DNA of 32,283 nt, taken from contig NZ_AZDO01000090.1 in NCBI RefSeq assembly GCF_001435505.1, forward strand, positions 1 to 32,283, given 5' to 3'. Position numbers and translations under genes: made by a program. The notes under the pieces are model-generated. The model saw only the letters and a list, made by a program, of their open reading frames with translations. It was not told where the DNA came from and did not search any database. Origin of the DNA: Companilactobacillus futsaii JCM 17355 (GTDB lineage Bacteria; Bacillota; Bacilli; Lactobacillales; Lactobacillaceae). Positions 10,382-19,500 of the stretch are shown here, one piece after another (positions within the stretch are counted from its first letter, which is position 1; every line of letters starts with the position of its first letter).

Positions 10382-10951
10382 ATGAAAAAATACCACATTT
10401 TGAGTTTATTTTCTGTTTTGGCTCTTTTAGTACCTTGCACAAATTTGGTCAACGTATCAGCGAAAACTACCACATATAATTTCTTTCCAACTGATAACGG
10501 ACCAATCGATTCGAGTTATTCAGGTACCGTCACTACTATTGGTGATAAACCATTTTTAACGCTGTATGCTTTCAATAACAATCAATTCAGCTTGATTCGC
10601 AATCGAGCTCTGGCTCCGAAGACAGCTTGGTTTTATGATCAGACTGTTTCAAGAAATGGTGAGATTTATTATCGAGTTGCGACTAATGAATGGATTCGAT
10701 TTGATGAAATTGAAGGTTTCAGTGGTCATCACAATCGAAAAAACTTCGAGAAAAAGACGATTACTTTGAGAGTTGGACCAGTTTTGCCTGCCCCTGTTTT
10801 TGATGGGAAATTCAATGACACTGGGAAGACTTTGGCCGTTGGTAGTGAGTGGGTTGCTCTTGAGAAGCCTGTTTATTTTGGGGATGACGCTTATTATCAG
10901 ATTGGGAAAGATGAGTTTGTTGCTGGAGAGAGAGTTATTAATTTGTATTGA
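10382..10951 (+). CDS. Small secreted protein with SLAP-like repeats
   Basis: This is a secreted, probably cell-wall-bound protein of 189 residues. A classical signal peptide (MKKYHILSLFSVLALLVP) probably ends at VSA-27. The mature part has two related modules, about residues 75-120 (LAPKTAWFYDQTVSRNGEIYYRVATNEWIRFDEI in pieces) and about 145-189 (VGSEWVALEKPVYFGDDAYYQIGKDEFV). They follow the pattern of SLAP domains of lactobacilli: a turn, then YYRI/YQIG, then a Lys/Glu-W/F-V/I strand. SLAP domains bind wall polymers non-covalently. An ATG 27 bases upstream is in frame but lies before the ribosome binding site AAGGAG, so I start at 10382. It is a stand-alone gene with its own promoter and a terminator behind it. 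The SLAP assignment rests on pattern only. Confidence 0.7.
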   Translation: MKKYHILSLFSVLALLVPCTNLVNVSAKTTTYNFFPTDNGPIDSSYSGTVTTIGDKPFLTLYAFNNNQFSLIRNRALAPKTAWFYDQTVSRNGEIYYRVATNEWIRFDEIEGFSGHHNRKNFEKKTITLRVGPVLPAPVFDGKFNDTGKTLAVGSEWVALEKPVYFGDDAYYQIGKDEFVAGERVINLY

Positions 10952-10967
10952 TGGTTTATAGCTAACT

Positions 10968-10997
10968 AAAAAGACTAGGCATGTGTCTAGTCTTTTT
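10968..10997. terminator. Bidirectional intrinsic terminator
   Basis: AAAAAGACTAG (10968-10978) pairs perfectly with CTAGTCTTTTT (10987-10997) around an 8-base loop. It sits between the convergent SLAP-like gene and the 11002-11445 gene and can serve both. Confidence 0.9.
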
Positions 10998-11001
10998 GAG
11001 T

Positions 11002-11445
11002 CTAATTTTTATCTTGTCTCGAATCATAAAGAAAAACTCTTTTTAGAAAACTTTTATCAACATTTTTATCTATACCTAAATCTGAATAGATAGCCATATA
11101 AAGAGTAACCAATTTATCATTGGATGTTTCCGTATTTTTTACAACCCCTGGCAACGTACTGTAATCATAAAAATCCTTAACAGCATTCATTACATCATCC
11201 GAATCATAAAATAATGCAGCAATACTATTAATAGCAGACAAACTTTCTTTTCCACTGAAATCGAATCTATAACCAATTAATTTTACAAGCACTTCGTATT
11301 TTCTACGCCAAATTTCATCCGCAGATCTCTTTTCTTCTAGTTCTTTTTGAAATTTTTGATTTTCTTTATTGATCTTATTTGAATAATATAAAGAAATCCC
11401 AACTCCAATTAATCCTAATATGCCACCAATTATTCCCTCTAACAT
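11002..11445 (-). CDS. Membrane-anchored protein of unknown function (DUF6680-like)
   Basis: I do not recognise a function. The 147-residue protein has one N-terminal membrane helix (GIIGGILGLIGVGISLYY), then a charged coiled-coil-like stretch (KINKENQKFQKELEEKRS) and a soluble helical domain with WRRKYEVLVKLIGYRFDFSG and AINSIAALFYDSDDV. The order anchor, short coil, helical domain with Ala-Ile-Asn-Ser-Ile and an acidic Phe-Tyr-Asp is reminiscent of DUF6680 proteins, which I recall only loosely. The ATG has AAGGAG at good spacing. It is transcribed away from the silent hsdS cassette and ends at a shared terminator. Its place at the edge of the restriction island makes an accessory role possible, but this is inference. 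Confidence 0.6.
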   Translation of the reverse strand: MLEGIIGGILGLIGVGISLYYSNKINKENQKFQKELEEKRSADEIWRRKYEVLVKLIGYRFDFSGKESLSAINSIAALFYDSDDVMNAVKDFYDYSTLPGVVKNTETSNDKLVTLYMAIYSDLGIDKNVDKSFLKRVFLYDSRQDKN

Positions 11446-11554
11446 TTATATCTCCTTTATTCTATTTAAAAATTTAATTATTAATCTAATACACCTTGCC
11501 TTCTGGCAAAACATAATTGTGCATCTATACTATCATTAAAATTTGTATATTACT

Positions 11555-11567
11555 GATTGGGAACAGC
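11555..11567 (+). repeat. 13-bp repeat at the 5' end of silent TRD1
   Basis: GATTGGGAACAGC, encoding Asp-Trp-Glu-Gln. It recurs inverted at 14847-14859 in the active hsdS, at the matching protein position and in the same reading frame, and directly at 12092-12104. Confidence 0.75.
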
Positions 11568-11975
11568 ATTCATTTCAAAATACTCTAATTATACATTCTG
11601 GCAAAGATTATAAACATTTAAATAAAGGAAACATCCCCGTATATGGCACTGGTGGTTATATGCTTTCAGTTGATGAAAAACTATCCAAAGTTGACGGCAT
11701 TGGTCTTGGAAGAAAAGGTACAATAGATAAACCACAATATTTGAAAGCACCTTTCTGGACAGTCGACACATTATTTTATATGACACCAAAGTCTAATTTT
11801 GAAATATTATTTTTATATGCAATTGTTCAAAAGTTCAATTGGAAAAAATTGAATGAGGCATCAGGTGTACCTAGTTTATCTAAAAAAACTATAGAAAAAG
11901 TAATGCAATTTTATCCTACTCAATTGGAACAAAAAAAGTTAGGATATTTATTAAAAATCATTGCAGAAACAATTG

Positions 11976-12102
11976 CTCTACAACAACAGCAGTTAAACTT
12001 ATATATCAAGCTAAAAAAAGGATTATTGCAAAAACTATTCCCTAAAAATGGGGAAATGGTACCTGAGATAAGATTTGCTGATTTTACTGGAGATTGGGAA
12101 CA
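11976..12102 (+). repeat. 127-bp inverted repeat, left copy
   Basis: It runs from CTCTACAACAACAGC to GATTGGGAACA and encodes the central conserved helix and the start of the second half of HsdS. I compared it base by base with the reverse complement of 14252-14378 and found no mismatch. The flanking sequence diverges sharply on both sides. Confidence 0.93.
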
Positions 12103-12104
12103 GC
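12092..12104 (+). repeat. 13-bp repeat at the 5' end of silent TRD2
   Basis: GATTGGGAACAGC again, in direct orientation to 11555-11567. The equivalent place in the active gene matches for only the first 11 bases. Direct copies flanking a recognition domain could allow domain movement between the two positions. Confidence 0.6.
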
Positions 12105-12738
12105 ATAAGTTGGGTACACTTATAGTACCCTTCAACAAAACAACAACTATTAATAATCAATATCCAGTTCTAACTTCTTCAAGAAAAGGACTCTTTTTTC
12201 AAACTGATTATTATGATGGGAATCAAATAGCATCGAAGAATAACATAGGATACAACATTGTACCTAGAGGATATTTCACTTACCGACATATGTCTGATGA
12301 CCTTATTTTTAAATTTAATATCAATAATTTAGTAGATAACGGTATTGTAAGCACTCTCTATCCAGTATTTACCGTTAATAATAAACTAGATTCTGAATAT
12401 CTAAAATATCAACTTAATGATGGCGAAGAATTTAAACGTTTTGCCATTACTCAAAAGCAAGGTGGATCTAGAACGTATATGTACCTTAGTAAATTAAAAA
12501 AATTGTTGCTAACAATACCCAATCTTGATGAACAAGTAGAAATTAGTAATTTTTTAGATTCTTTAAATAGTGTAATAAATCTACAACAAGAAAAATTGAA
12601 TGAATTAGAAGCTTTAAAGAAATATTTACTACAAAAGTTATTTATTTAACAAAATCGAATGCTAGAATTTTCAACTTCTGGATAATAAATACTGGTATCT
12701 AAATTTAATACCATATAAATTATTCGGAGGTTTTTTCT

Positions 12739-13665
12739 ATGCCCAGAACTAAATCATCACAATTATTTTATAAGTATTATGAAGAATGGATTGAATTGTA
12801 CAAGGTCAACGCCATTAGATCAGTCACTTTGGACAAATACTATATGAGCCTAAAATGGATTACTAAATTGGCTCCAGAATTAAAGTTAAATGATTTAAAT
12901 CGACGAACTTATCAGAAATTGATTAATGATTATGCTTTAGAACATGAGAAACAAACTACTCAAGATTTTCATCATCAAGTAAAAAGTGCCATTATGGATG
13001 CTGTAGATGAGGGATTGATCAAACAAAACCCTACTCGAAAGATTATTATTAAAGGGAAAAAGCCAGGCAATAAGAAGCCTAAGTTTTTGAATCAATATGA
13101 GTTGCAACAATTAATCAGACAACTTGATTTAGGAACAGAATTAAATTGGGACTGGTATATTTTACTAGTAGCTAAAACTGGATTGAGATTTGCGGAAGCT
13201 TTGGCAATTACTCCAAATGACTTTGACTTTTCTAAGCAATTATTGAGTGTCAGTAAAACTTGGAATTATCGTGCAACTAAAGGTGGCTTTCAACCTACTA
13301 AAAACTTCTCCTCAATTAGAAAGGTTCAACTTGATTGGCAGATTGCTATGCAGTTTTCTCAAATGGTAAAAGATTTACCTGAAAATGAGCCAATATTTGT
13401 TAAGCAACGTGTTTTTAATTCGACTGTAAACAACCGTCTAACTGTTCTATGCAAACGTGCTGAAGTTCCTGTCATTACTGTCCATGGACTTAGACATACT
13501 CATGCATCAATTCTCTTATTTGCTGGGGTTTCAATCGCCAGTGTTGCAAGAAGATTGGGGCATTCTAATATGACCACCACTCAAGAAACCTATCTTCATA
13601 TTATTCAGGAATTAGAAACACAAGATGGCGAAAAAATAATGAGGCAAATGGCTCAATTAATGTAA
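12739..13665 (+). CDS. Tyrosine recombinase (hsdS invertase)
   Basis: This 308-residue tyrosine site-specific recombinase is of the phage-integrase/Xer type. The N-terminal half is a SAM-like core-binding domain. The C-terminal half holds all catalytic residues: Arg150 in KTGLRFAEAL, Lys181 (or Lys188) in the beta-hairpin, His249 and Arg252 in VHGLRHTHAS, His275 in RRLGHSN and the nucleophile Tyr285 in TTTQETYLHI. It lies between two oppositely oriented hsdS genes that share long inverted repeats and carries a strong CGGAGG ribosome binding site. Its obvious job is to invert this DNA and so switch restriction specificity. The short dyad GGTAT-N9-ATACC (12694-12712) lies upstream and could be regulatory. 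No phage genes accompany it. Confidence 0.93.
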   Translation: MPRTKSSQLFYKYYEEWIELYKVNAIRSVTLDKYYMSLKWITKLAPELKLNDLNRRTYQKLINDYALEHEKQTTQDFHHQVKSAIMDAVDEGLIKQNPTRKIIIKGKKPGNKKPKFLNQYELQQLIRQLDLGTELNWDWYILLVAKTGLRFAEALAITPNDFDFSKQLLSVSKTWNYRATKGGFQPTKNFSSIRKVQLDWQIAMQFSQMVKDLPENEPIFVKQRVFNSTVNNRLTVLCKRAEVPVITVHGLRHTHASILLFAGVSIASVARRLGHSNMTTTQETYLHIIQELETQDGEKIMRQMAQLM

Positions 13666-13709
13666 AAAGACAAACATGACAATATTTAAATTGTTGTGTT
13701 TGTCTTTTT
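13664..13709. terminator. Bidirectional terminator between recombinase and active hsdS
   Basis: AAAAAGACAAAC (13664-13675) pairs with GTTTGTCTTTTT (13698-13709), with a second inner pairing ACAAT/ATTGT. It overlaps the recombinase stop codon, ends two bases before the hsdS end, and serves both convergent genes. It lies inside the invertible segment. Confidence 0.9.
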
Positions 13710-13710
13710 G

Positions 13711-14907
13711 TTAAATGAATAATTTTTGTAGGAGATATTTCTTTAATGATTCTAATTTATTTAATTGTTCGTGTTGTAGATTGATAACACTGTCAATCTT
13801 TTCTAATAAGTTCCCAATTTGTTCTTGTTCCTTAACATCAGCCGGAAAAGTATTTCTCAAACTTTTAAATTCCGAAAAACTTATCGACTTTCCGTCCCTA
13901 ATTCCAAACGTTATGGTTTTTAAAGATTGAATGAATTTAAATGTTTTAAACCAGTTTTTCCAAAATTCATGGTTATGTTCGCGTGGATTCTTAAATTCAA
14001 ATACTGTATATGCTGGACTTACAATACCTCGAGTTCTGGATAATTCAAATCCACCTTGAAAAGATCTTAGACTTATTATGAAATCTCCATTAGAGACTAG
14101 TTTATAATTTTTCAGTGTAGTTTTATCGTACTTAATATCTATATTTAAATTTTCTCTTTTTACAACACCATGATCTTGTGTAACAGATAATACGGGTAAT
14201 TCAGGATATCCTTTTTTTGAAGTCGAAGAAAAAATCTCACCGGACTTACGTTGTTCCCAATCTCCAGTAAAATCAGCAAATCTTATCTCAGGTACCATTT
14301 CCCCATTTTTAGGGAATAGTTTTTGCAATAATCCTTTTTTTAGCTTGATATATAAGTTTAACTGCTGTTGTTGTAGAGTTATACATTCAGAAACCAATAT
14401 TAAAATTTTTCCTATTGAAATTTGTTCACTTTCATTTGGAAAACTAATTTGTATTTTTCCTATTTCATTTTTATTAATTTTCTTAGGAAATGCAACATGT
14501 AGTGTTCTTTTCCACAAATCACGTTGAACAGAATCGGATGATATAGAAAACGTTAAGAAGTTTGAATTAATTTTAAAGGGCTTTATTAGTGCTAGACTGA
14601 CATAATATGCGACGGGATCATTAATTTGTGTCATATTTGCAGTTCCTATATCTCCTATACGAGTCATTAGTATATCTCCTTTTTGAGGATATACTTTAAA
14701 ATCCTGTTCAAAATCTTCTTTGGAAATATATTTATTAGACTTCAATGTCTTTATGTTTTCAACACTCAAAAACATTATTCCAGATTTTTGATATTTAGGT
14801 GTTTGATGAGTCCCGTCATAAACATCTACCATTTTAGATAATTCAAGCTGTTCCCAATCGTCAGTAAACCCTTTAAATCGAACCTTAGGCACCATTTTTT
14901 TATCCAT
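13711..14907 (-). CDS. hsdS: Type I restriction-modification specificity subunit (expressed)
   Basis: HsdS sets the DNA target of the HsdRMS complex. The 398 residues show the normal two-fold layout: a short N-terminal lead (MVPKVRFKGFTDDWEQ), recognition domain 1 to about 165, the central conserved helix (LQQQQLNLYIKLKKGLLQKLF), a repeat of the lead (MVPEIRFADFTGDWEQ), recognition domain 2, and the terminal helix (LQHEQLNKLESLKKYLLQKLF). The ATG overlaps the hsdM end by 8 bases (ATGGATAA), with GAGGTG upstream, so it is translationally coupled. The 127-bp repeat 14252-14378 lies at the domain 1/2 junction, so inversion replaces domain 2 and keeps the frame. Confidence 0.95.
   Translation of the reverse strand: MDKKMVPKVRFKGFTDDWEQLELSKMVDVYDGTHQTPKYQKSGIMFLSVENIKTLKSNKYISKEDFEQDFKVYPQKGDILMTRIGDIGTANMTQINDPVAYYVSLALIKPFKINSNFLTFSISSDSVQRDLWKRTLHVAFPKKINKNEIGKIQISFPNESEQISIGKILILVSECITLQQQQLNLYIKLKKGLLQKLFPKNGEMVPEIRFADFTGDWEQRKSGEIFSSTSKKGYPELPVLSVTQDHGVVKRENLNIDIKYDKTTLKNYKLVSNGDFIISLRSFQGGFELSRTRGIVSPAYTVFEFKNPREHNHEFWKNWFKTFKFIQSLKTITFGIRDGKSISFSEFKSLRNTFPADVKEQEQIGNLLEKIDSVINLQHEQLNKLESLKKYLLQKLFI
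14252..14378 (-). repeat. 127-bp inverted repeat, right copy
   Basis: This is the reverse complement of 11976-12102, identical over the whole length, located at the centre of the active hsdS. Inversion between the copies turns a segment of about 2.4 kb (11976-14378) that contains both second recognition domains and the recombinase. Confidence 0.93.
14847..14859 (-). repeat. 13-bp inverted repeat near the start of active hsdS
   Basis: The minus strand reads GATTGGGAACAGC, encoding Asp-Trp-Glu-Gln just before recognition domain 1. It is inverted relative to 11555-11567. Recombination here would exchange both recognition domains at once while keeping the expressed start and first residues. Confidence 0.75.
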
Positions 14908-16549
14908 GATTATTCACCTCATCACTCAACATAGAGATAAAGTCATCAAGATCATTTTGAGTCTTTTCATCAGAAGAAGTGAGTTCTTTCATCATTGAAA
15001 GCAACTCATTTTTATTTTCCATAATTTTTTTGTTATTTCTTTGAATTTCTTTAGTAACTTCACCCAAGTCAATTTCTGGTTCAGGTTCAAAAGTATCAAC
15101 ATAACGTGGAATATTTAAATTGAAATCATTTTCTTCAATTTCACTCATTGGAGCAATATGAGCATACTTATCAACATCTTTACGTTCTTTGTATGTATTG
15201 ATAATCTTGCTAATATCATCGTCACGAAGGATATTTTGATTTTTACCTTTTTCAAAATTATTACTTGCATCAATGAACATGACATTTTTATTCGTCTTAT
15301 TCTTCTTCAAAACCATAACTAATGTTGGAATTCCAGTTGAATAGAATAATCCAGCAGGTAAACCAATCACAGCATCAATTTGATTTTTATTTAACAATGC
15401 TTTACGAATTTTTTCTTCTTTAGCACCACGGAATAGAACACCATGTGGTAAAACAATTGCCATAGTACCTTCATTGCTCAAATGATATAACCCATGAAGT
15501 AAGAATGCATAGTCAGCTTTAGTCTTTGGTGCTAAACCACCGTATTCTTTAAAACGTGGATCTTTCATTTTATTATCGTTATTATCCCAGTGAGCTGAAT
15601 ATGGTGGATTAGCTACAACCATATCAAAGCTACGTGGATGATCAACACCATCTGAATCGACGCCATCAGGCCAATCACTTTCCAAAGTATCAGCATTACG
15701 TAAATCCATATTCATATATGAAACGTCGTGCATCATTAAATTCATACGAGCCAAGTTATAAGTGGTTGTATTCAATTCTTGCCCGTAATAGAACAAACTA
15801 CGATCTTTAATTTGTTCCTGAACCGTTAGTAGCAATGATCCAGACCCGCAAGCAAAATCATAAACACTTGGTTTATCCTCTTTAGGATTCAAATCAATAG
15901 TTACTAGCTTAGCCAAAACTTCTGAAACTTGATGAGGTGTGTAAAATTCCCCAGCTTTTTTACCAGAATTACCAGCAAATTGAGCAATTAAATATTCATA
16001 AATATCACCTAAAATATCATGCCCATCATCATCTTTATATTGAACTTCATCAACCAAATTGACGATTTCAACCAAAGCTTTTGCTCTAGCCGCAGTTGTT
16101 TGACCTAATCGTGAATTACCTAAATTCATATCTGCAAACACACCATGAAAATCTTGTTTAGCATTTTTATTCAAATCGACATTATGATTAAAACTATCTA
16201 ACATATCTTGAAAATCAGATGGTGCAATTGAATTATCGTTTACTTTATCTACAATCGTTTGCCATGTATATTGAGGAGCAATGGCATAACCTAATGAATC
16301 GGCTAATTCTTCCAAATAGTCATTTAAATCATCACCACTAGCTTGTTCAACATAGGCATCATTAACACTTTGTCCTTCTTCAACATCAATCAAATCATTT
16401 TGTACCATTCTTTGTTCTTGATGTTCTGACAAATAACGATAAAACATAAATCCTAAAATATAATTACGATACTCACTGGCATCCATATTACTCCGCAAAC
16501 GGTTTGCCATTTCCCAAATTTGACTAGTTATTTCTTGTGCTTTACTCAT
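14900..16549 (-). CDS. hsdM: Type I restriction-modification methyltransferase subunit
   Basis: HsdM is the N6-adenine methyltransferase of the complex. Of 549 residues, about 1-130 form the HsdM N-terminal helical domain (EYRNYILGFMFYRYLSEH). The catalytic domain follows with GEFYTP (about 200-205), S-adenosylmethionine motif I DFACGSGSL (231-239) and the adenine-methylating NPPY (314-317) in VVANPPYSAHW. The C-terminal 60 residues are a charged helical tail (KEIQRNNKKIMENKNELL) that would contact HsdS. It resembles the EcoR124 (type IC) branch. It starts 8 bases after hsdR and overlaps hsdS. Confidence 0.96.
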   Translation of the reverse strand: MSKAQEITSQIWEMANRLRSNMDASEYRNYILGFMFYRYLSEHQEQRMVQNDLIDVEEGQSVNDAYVEQASGDDLNDYLEELADSLGYAIAPQYTWQTIVDKVNDNSIAPSDFQDMLDSFNHNVDLNKNAKQDFHGVFADMNLGNSRLGQTTAARAKALVEIVNLVDEVQYKDDDGHDILGDIYEYLIAQFAGNSGKKAGEFYTPHQVSEVLAKLVTIDLNPKEDKPSVYDFACGSGSLLLTVQEQIKDRSLFYYGQELNTTTYNLARMNLMMHDVSYMNMDLRNADTLESDWPDGVDSDGVDHPRSFDMVVANPPYSAHWDNNDNKMKDPRFKEYGGLAPKTKADYAFLLHGLYHLSNEGTMAIVLPHGVLFRGAKEEKIRKALLNKNQIDAVIGLPAGLFYSTGIPTLVMVLKKNKTNKNVMFIDASNNFEKGKNQNILRDDDISKIINTYKERKDVDKYAHIAPMSEIEENDFNLNIPRYVDTFEPEPEIDLGEVTKEIQRNNKKIMENKNELLSMMKELTSSDEKTQNDLDDFISMLSDEVNNHG

Positions 16550-16557
16550 AATTTCTC

Positions 16558-19500
16558 CTAATATTTATCAACCATTTGATCTGCAAATTTTTTAAAACTT
16601 CTTCTCAAATGAGTACGATATTTAATCTTTGATAATTCCTTAACTTTGTCAGATTCAGCATCAGTTTGATAAACGACACATGCTTCTTTGACTATTTCAT
16701 CTAATGCACCATCGATATTCAAATCGTCAGCATCTTTTACATGTTCTGAAACCAATTTATTAATATCTTGAGATGCTTCAATGTCGGTCAATCCCCAACT
16801 CTTCTTATAGTCAAAGATATCATTACGCAAACGCATGGCATTATGACCTGAAACTAACTTTTTAATTTCATTTTGTTTTACCGGATATGTGTCCGAATAT
16901 TTAACATTGCCATTTAAAATATCATCAGTAAATTGATTAATCTGTTCAGCATACTTACGATTATCAACCTTATCAGAAATTGACTTAATTTCTTTGGCTG
17001 TTTTATCAGCATTTTCAAAGTCTTCGTCATGATACTGATTCATTAAGTTAGCAATCAATTCCTCTAGGTAATCGTAATTAACACGTATTGCTTTAACGTG
17101 TTCCATTTGAAGATCAATTTGTGACACATCAACATGATGAATTCGAGCGACCTCTTTCTTTAATTGATTACTTAAAGTCGTTGTTAGTACTTCTTCAGTA
17201 TCCGTGTCCATTCCTAATTCATTCAAAAGAATGTCTGGATCTTTATCATCATATTTATCATCTTGTTTAGCCATAGCCATCAAATGATTATACTTACGTA
17301 ACGATGAATACATTTCTTCAATTCGATTATCATCTTGTGGAATTCTTATAAAGCCATCAGAAAAATCATTTAACTGTGTAGTAACTTCTTTTAATTCTGA
17401 TTTAACTTCATCATAAGTTTTAGCAATTACTCCATCTCCAGTATCTAACTCCAATTGAATATTGGCAGAATCACGGTTTGCATAAATTGCTAATGCTTCT
17501 TTCATTAACTTTTCAGTTTGATGTGGCCAACGATAATTAACTATCCGTCCAAATGGCTTTGTTTGCATGTCATAAACACGATTTGTTCTTGAATATGCTT
17601 GAATCAAAGCTGAACCATGCAGAGTACGATCAACATATAACGTATTCATCTGTGGAGCATTGAATCCGGTAAGTAACTGATCAACAACGATTACAATATC
17701 AAAATATTTACCATCATCAATAGTTCTATTCAATCTAGAAATTACTTGAGCAGTGTAATCTTTAACATCCTGATCCCCAAAACTAGTTCCAAATTCTTTA
17801 TTATAATCAGTCATTGCTTCTCGCAAATCTTGATTGTTCTCTAATTGATTATCGCTATTCGATGTAGTTTGACTAAAAGTAATTCCTACTTTCAAACCAG
17901 AATCACGCTTTTTAAATTCACGATAATACATCATTGCCATAGGTGTTGAAGCTTTGCCACCACCGACATGAGTAGTCAATATAGCATTATATTTACCTTG
18001 CCTTGAACGCTTATTCCAATTTTTGATAATATCATCAACAACTAATTTAATATGTTTGGGATTATTATCATAAACTGAAGGTTCAACAGTATCATCCATA
18101 TCCGCATCGGTCATATTATCGATGCGCATTTCAATATCTTCATCTGACATCCCAGGATAGCGCCCTTTAAAATACTCAGGCAAATATTGTTCACGTAAAA
18201 CAGAATCCGATAAAGTTGTTTCAAAATCAACCTTGAAACCCAAAACATTTCCATCGGCAATGGCATCTCTAATCGTATAGGCATGAATTAAATCACCAAA
18301 AACTTCTTGAGTTGTAGGATGCTCATCAAAAACTGGCGTACCCGTATAGCCAACCCAAGCTGATTTAGGAAATCCATTTTTAATTCTTTTTAGCATATCT
18401 CCCGAGGTTGAACGATGTGCTTCATCAACAATGAAAACAATATTTTTATCAATCTTTTTAAAATTACTACTTTGAACCATTGAATCCATCTTTTGAGTAG
18501 AGGTAACAATAATCCCATTACCATTTTTGGATAATTTTTTAGATAAAACCCACCGATTAGCCGTATCTGTAACGACTCCTCCATTACTTTCAGCGGTATT
18601 CTCTGGATCATAAGCTTTATATTCATCAACAGTTTGATTAGTTAAAGCAATTCGATCAACTAAGAAAACAACTTTATCAACATTTGGCAAGCGCGATGCT
18701 AACCAAGCAGCTTTAAACGAACTAATAGTTTTACCCGAACCAGTTGTATGCCAAACATACCCTATTCCCTGCTCACCAATACTGAAATCATGCTCACGTA
18801 TTTTCCTAATGACACGTTGCGTAGCATAAACTTGATATGGTCTCATGGCCTTGATCATTTGATGCTTTGGCGTTCCATCCAAAATCATATAATTAGTAGC
18901 CATTTGATGTGCCATCGGAATTGACAACATATAATTGGAGAATTCTTTCCAATCAAAAACAGGTTTATTGTCTTTAGCTTTTTGCCAACGGAATGCAAAA
19001 TCAGTATTGAATTTATCCGCTGTGGTATTTGCCATATATCTACTGTCATGAGGTGTGATTGCAACCAATATTTGTAAAGTTGAAAAAATGTCAGTATATT
19101 GACGTTCTTCAATATATTGATGCATCTGATTCAAGGCTTCTTTAGCATCATGCCCATCGGCCTTTTCCTCAATTTGTAAAATTGGTAACCCATTAATCAA
19201 TAACGTTGTATCAAAACGACGATTCTTTCGTCCTGGTATAATTTCTGGTCGTTCAATTTGATTAACAATCTGGTAAATAGTATCTCCTGCACCGATATTA
19301 TCTTGATCAAATATCTTGAGATAAACATGTTTACCATTATCTAAATCCACTTCGACTTGAGATATTCCATTCATTCCATATAGAAATTGTCCTGCTTGAT
19401 ATGGTGTTTCTAATTGACCAATAATAACTTTTATTTGTTGAAATTCAGATCTAGTTAATGGAGCATCCAACCGATCTTGATTATGCTGCTCAACAATTCT

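Larger units (their letters stand above)
11543..12649 (+). pseudogene. hsdS: Silent hsdS cassette (two target-recognition domains, no start)
   Basis: This is a second, unexpressed copy of the specificity subunit. It encodes a first recognition domain, the central conserved helix with IALQQQQLNLYIKLKKGL, a second recognition domain beginning after FTGDWEQ, and the terminal conserved helix ending LKKYLLQKLFI. The first 20 or so residues of a normal HsdS are missing: the reading frame enters at ITDWEQ, matching residues near 14-19 of the active gene. The only in-frame start is a TTG with no ribosome binding site. There are no internal stops, so it is a storage cassette rather than a decayed gene. 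It points toward the active hsdS across the recombinase, and a perfect 127-bp inverted repeat lets its second domain be swapped into the expressed gene. Confidence 0.85.

Noticed and set aside
10382-10470. Lipoprotein signal in the SLAP-like protein (LVPC)
   Set aside because: Proline before the cysteine does not fit a lipobox, and a normal signal peptidase site (VSA-K) follows.
11543-12649. Decayed hsdS pseudogene
   Set aside because: There are no frameshifts or stops. Only the 5' end and expression signals are missing, as expected for a silent cassette. The feature type pseudogene is used only because it is not expressed as it stands.
12739-13665. Prophage or genomic-island integrase
   Set aside because: The recombinase has no phage or mobilisation genes around it and lies between two inverted hsdS copies, which explains it as a local invertase.
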